From Azonexaceae bacterium (GTDB taxonomy: Bacteria > Pseudomonadota > Gammaproteobacteria > Burkholderiales > Rhodocyclaceae): DNA of 6,754 bases. The stretch is taken from positions 1 through 6,754 of the forward strand of contig SSTA01000112.1 of assembly GCA_009469685.1 (NCBI GenBank), given 5' to 3'. Numbering within the stretch: position 1 is the stretch's first letter; each line of letters starts with the position of its first letter. The notes below the pieces were generated by a model that had not been told where the DNA came from, made no database searches, and saw only the letters and a list, made by a program, of their open reading frames with translations. The position numbers and the translations under genes were made by a program. Below are positions 6,102 through 6,754 of the stretch, piece after piece.

Positions 6102-6754
6102 GGGGTTTCCTCCAGGTAGTCGTAAAGCACCCGCCCATAGGGCAGGGTGAGGTCGGCGACGAAGTGGGTGCCGCCGATCACCCGCCGCACCGGCAGATCG
6201 GCCACGGGCGCATTGACGTGGGGGATGAGGTGGAGCCGCGCCGGACTGTGCCAGCCGCCCTTGATGTGGATGTCGGCGAGGTTGTAGGCCACCAGTTGGG
6301 CGATGGCCAGGCTGCCGTCCACGTCGGGAATCAGCTTGAGATTGACCTGGGTCTTCGAAAGCTTCTTGCGCAGGGGCTCGGCGTCGCAGGTGGCGCCGCT
6401 GTGGTCGTGGCCGCCGTTGCCGCACACCAGGTTCTCGTGCTTGTAGGCCATGCTCGCCAGGGCCACCGGCTGGCCGGCGTACTCCAGACGGCCGGCCAGG
6501 GTGTCGCGATTGACCTTGAGGGAAACGTCGGCCAGCTTCTTGGGGAAGCCCCAGATCTCCCGGCCGCCGGAAATGGGCGGTTCGCAGTCGAGGTACATCT
6601 GGGCGGTGAAATTGACCGCCTCGCCCCGATAGGTGCAGGGGATCACGATGCCGGTCTCGGTGTAGTCGCCGAAGCCGGTGGAATCGGGCATGCGGATGAA
6701 TTCGTAGAGCACGGTGTTGCTGCCGTCCGGTTCCAGGGGCTCGGGAACCGCCGC
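6050..6754 (-). CDS. Acetoacetate decarboxylase-family protein (5' end outside window)
   Basis: The frame is open to the right edge, so the start is missing; 234 residues are visible, probably most of a protein of about 250. Classic members turn acetoacetate into acetone and CO2 through a Schiff base on lysine. The motif GREIWGFPKKL carries the lysine pair equivalent to Lys115/Lys116 of the Clostridium enzyme (visible residues 72-73). A Glu in YTETG (visible residue 33) lies 39 residues earlier, the same spacing as Glu76-Lys115. Other family marks are MYLDCEPPISGGRE, LKLIPDVDGS, and the C-terminal FVADLTLPYGRVLYDYL. Two oddities are a roughly 14-residue insertion after MAYKH containing Cys-X4-His-X-His-X4-Cys, and a 20-residue tail beyond YDYL that overlaps the next gene. 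The family also includes members with other reactions, so acetoacetate as substrate is likely but not certain. Confidence 0.9.
   Translation of the reverse strand, partial: AAVPEPLEPDGSNTVLYEFIRMPDSTGFGDYTETGIVIPCTYRGEAVNFTAQMYLDCEPPISGGREIWGFPKKLADVSLKVNRDTLAGRLEYAGQPVALASMAYKHENLVCGNGGHDHSGATCDAEPLRKKLSKTQVNLKLIPDVDGSLAIAQLVAYNLADIHIKGGWHSPARLHLIPHVNAPVADLPVRRVIGGTHFVADLTLPYGRVLYDYLEETPCPDALPTALSLAGQSA

Noticed and set aside
5811..6425. Longer 204-residue version of the DUF2282 protein
   Set aside because: The extra N-terminal part is Arg/Pro-rich and is the shadow of the decarboxylase gene; the ATG at 6101 has a strong GGAGG site and begins the hydrophobic segment.

Overview
The window looks like chromosomal DNA from a GC-rich betaproteobacterium, most plausibly of the Rhodocyclales type. 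This rests on the style of the PanC and PanD proteins (for example the FVNRLQFG motif in PanC), the high GC content and the domain mix; no marker gene settles it. Seven protein genes are supported. Nothing suggests a recent mobile element, CRISPR array, tRNA or rRNA. No gene-free stretch exceeds 300 bases; the longest gaps are about 170-176 bases.

Left part, plus strand: an intrinsic terminator from an upstream gene (1-26) is followed by panC (pantothenate synthetase, 119-943). A perfect 14-bp inverted repeat then forms a probable terminator (985-1034). Next comes a two-gene unit: a membrane-anchored Hanks-type Ser/Thr protein kinase (1114-2613) and a three-part outer-membrane lipoprotein (2655-3845) with a FlgO/CsgG-like front, a TPR-like middle and an OmpA-type C-terminus. 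A good sigma70-type promoter (3958-3985) then drives panD (aspartate 1-decarboxylase, 4022-4405), which ends in a clear intrinsic terminator (4427-4453). Two steps of the pantothenate pathway are therefore separated by an envelope-signalling pair.

Right part, minus strand, convergent with panD: a compact three-gene unit with overlapping ends. It reads from the right edge as an acetoacetate decarboxylase-family gene (5' end outside the window), a 96-residue DUF2282 protein (the family of bufferin-type copper-binding peptides) and a six-TM class III adenylate/guanylate cyclase (5814 down to 4459). The DUF2282 start lies inside the decarboxylase gene, and its stop overlaps the cyclase start as ATGA, so the three are probably co-transcribed and translationally coupled.

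The most interesting points are: (1) the kinase-lipoprotein pair, with a cysteine-cluster tail on the kinase and an altered peptidoglycan-binding site in the lipoprotein; (2) the decarboxylase-DUF2282-cyclase coupling, in which the decarboxylase carries an inserted Cys-X4-His-X-His-X4-Cys loop that could bind metal.
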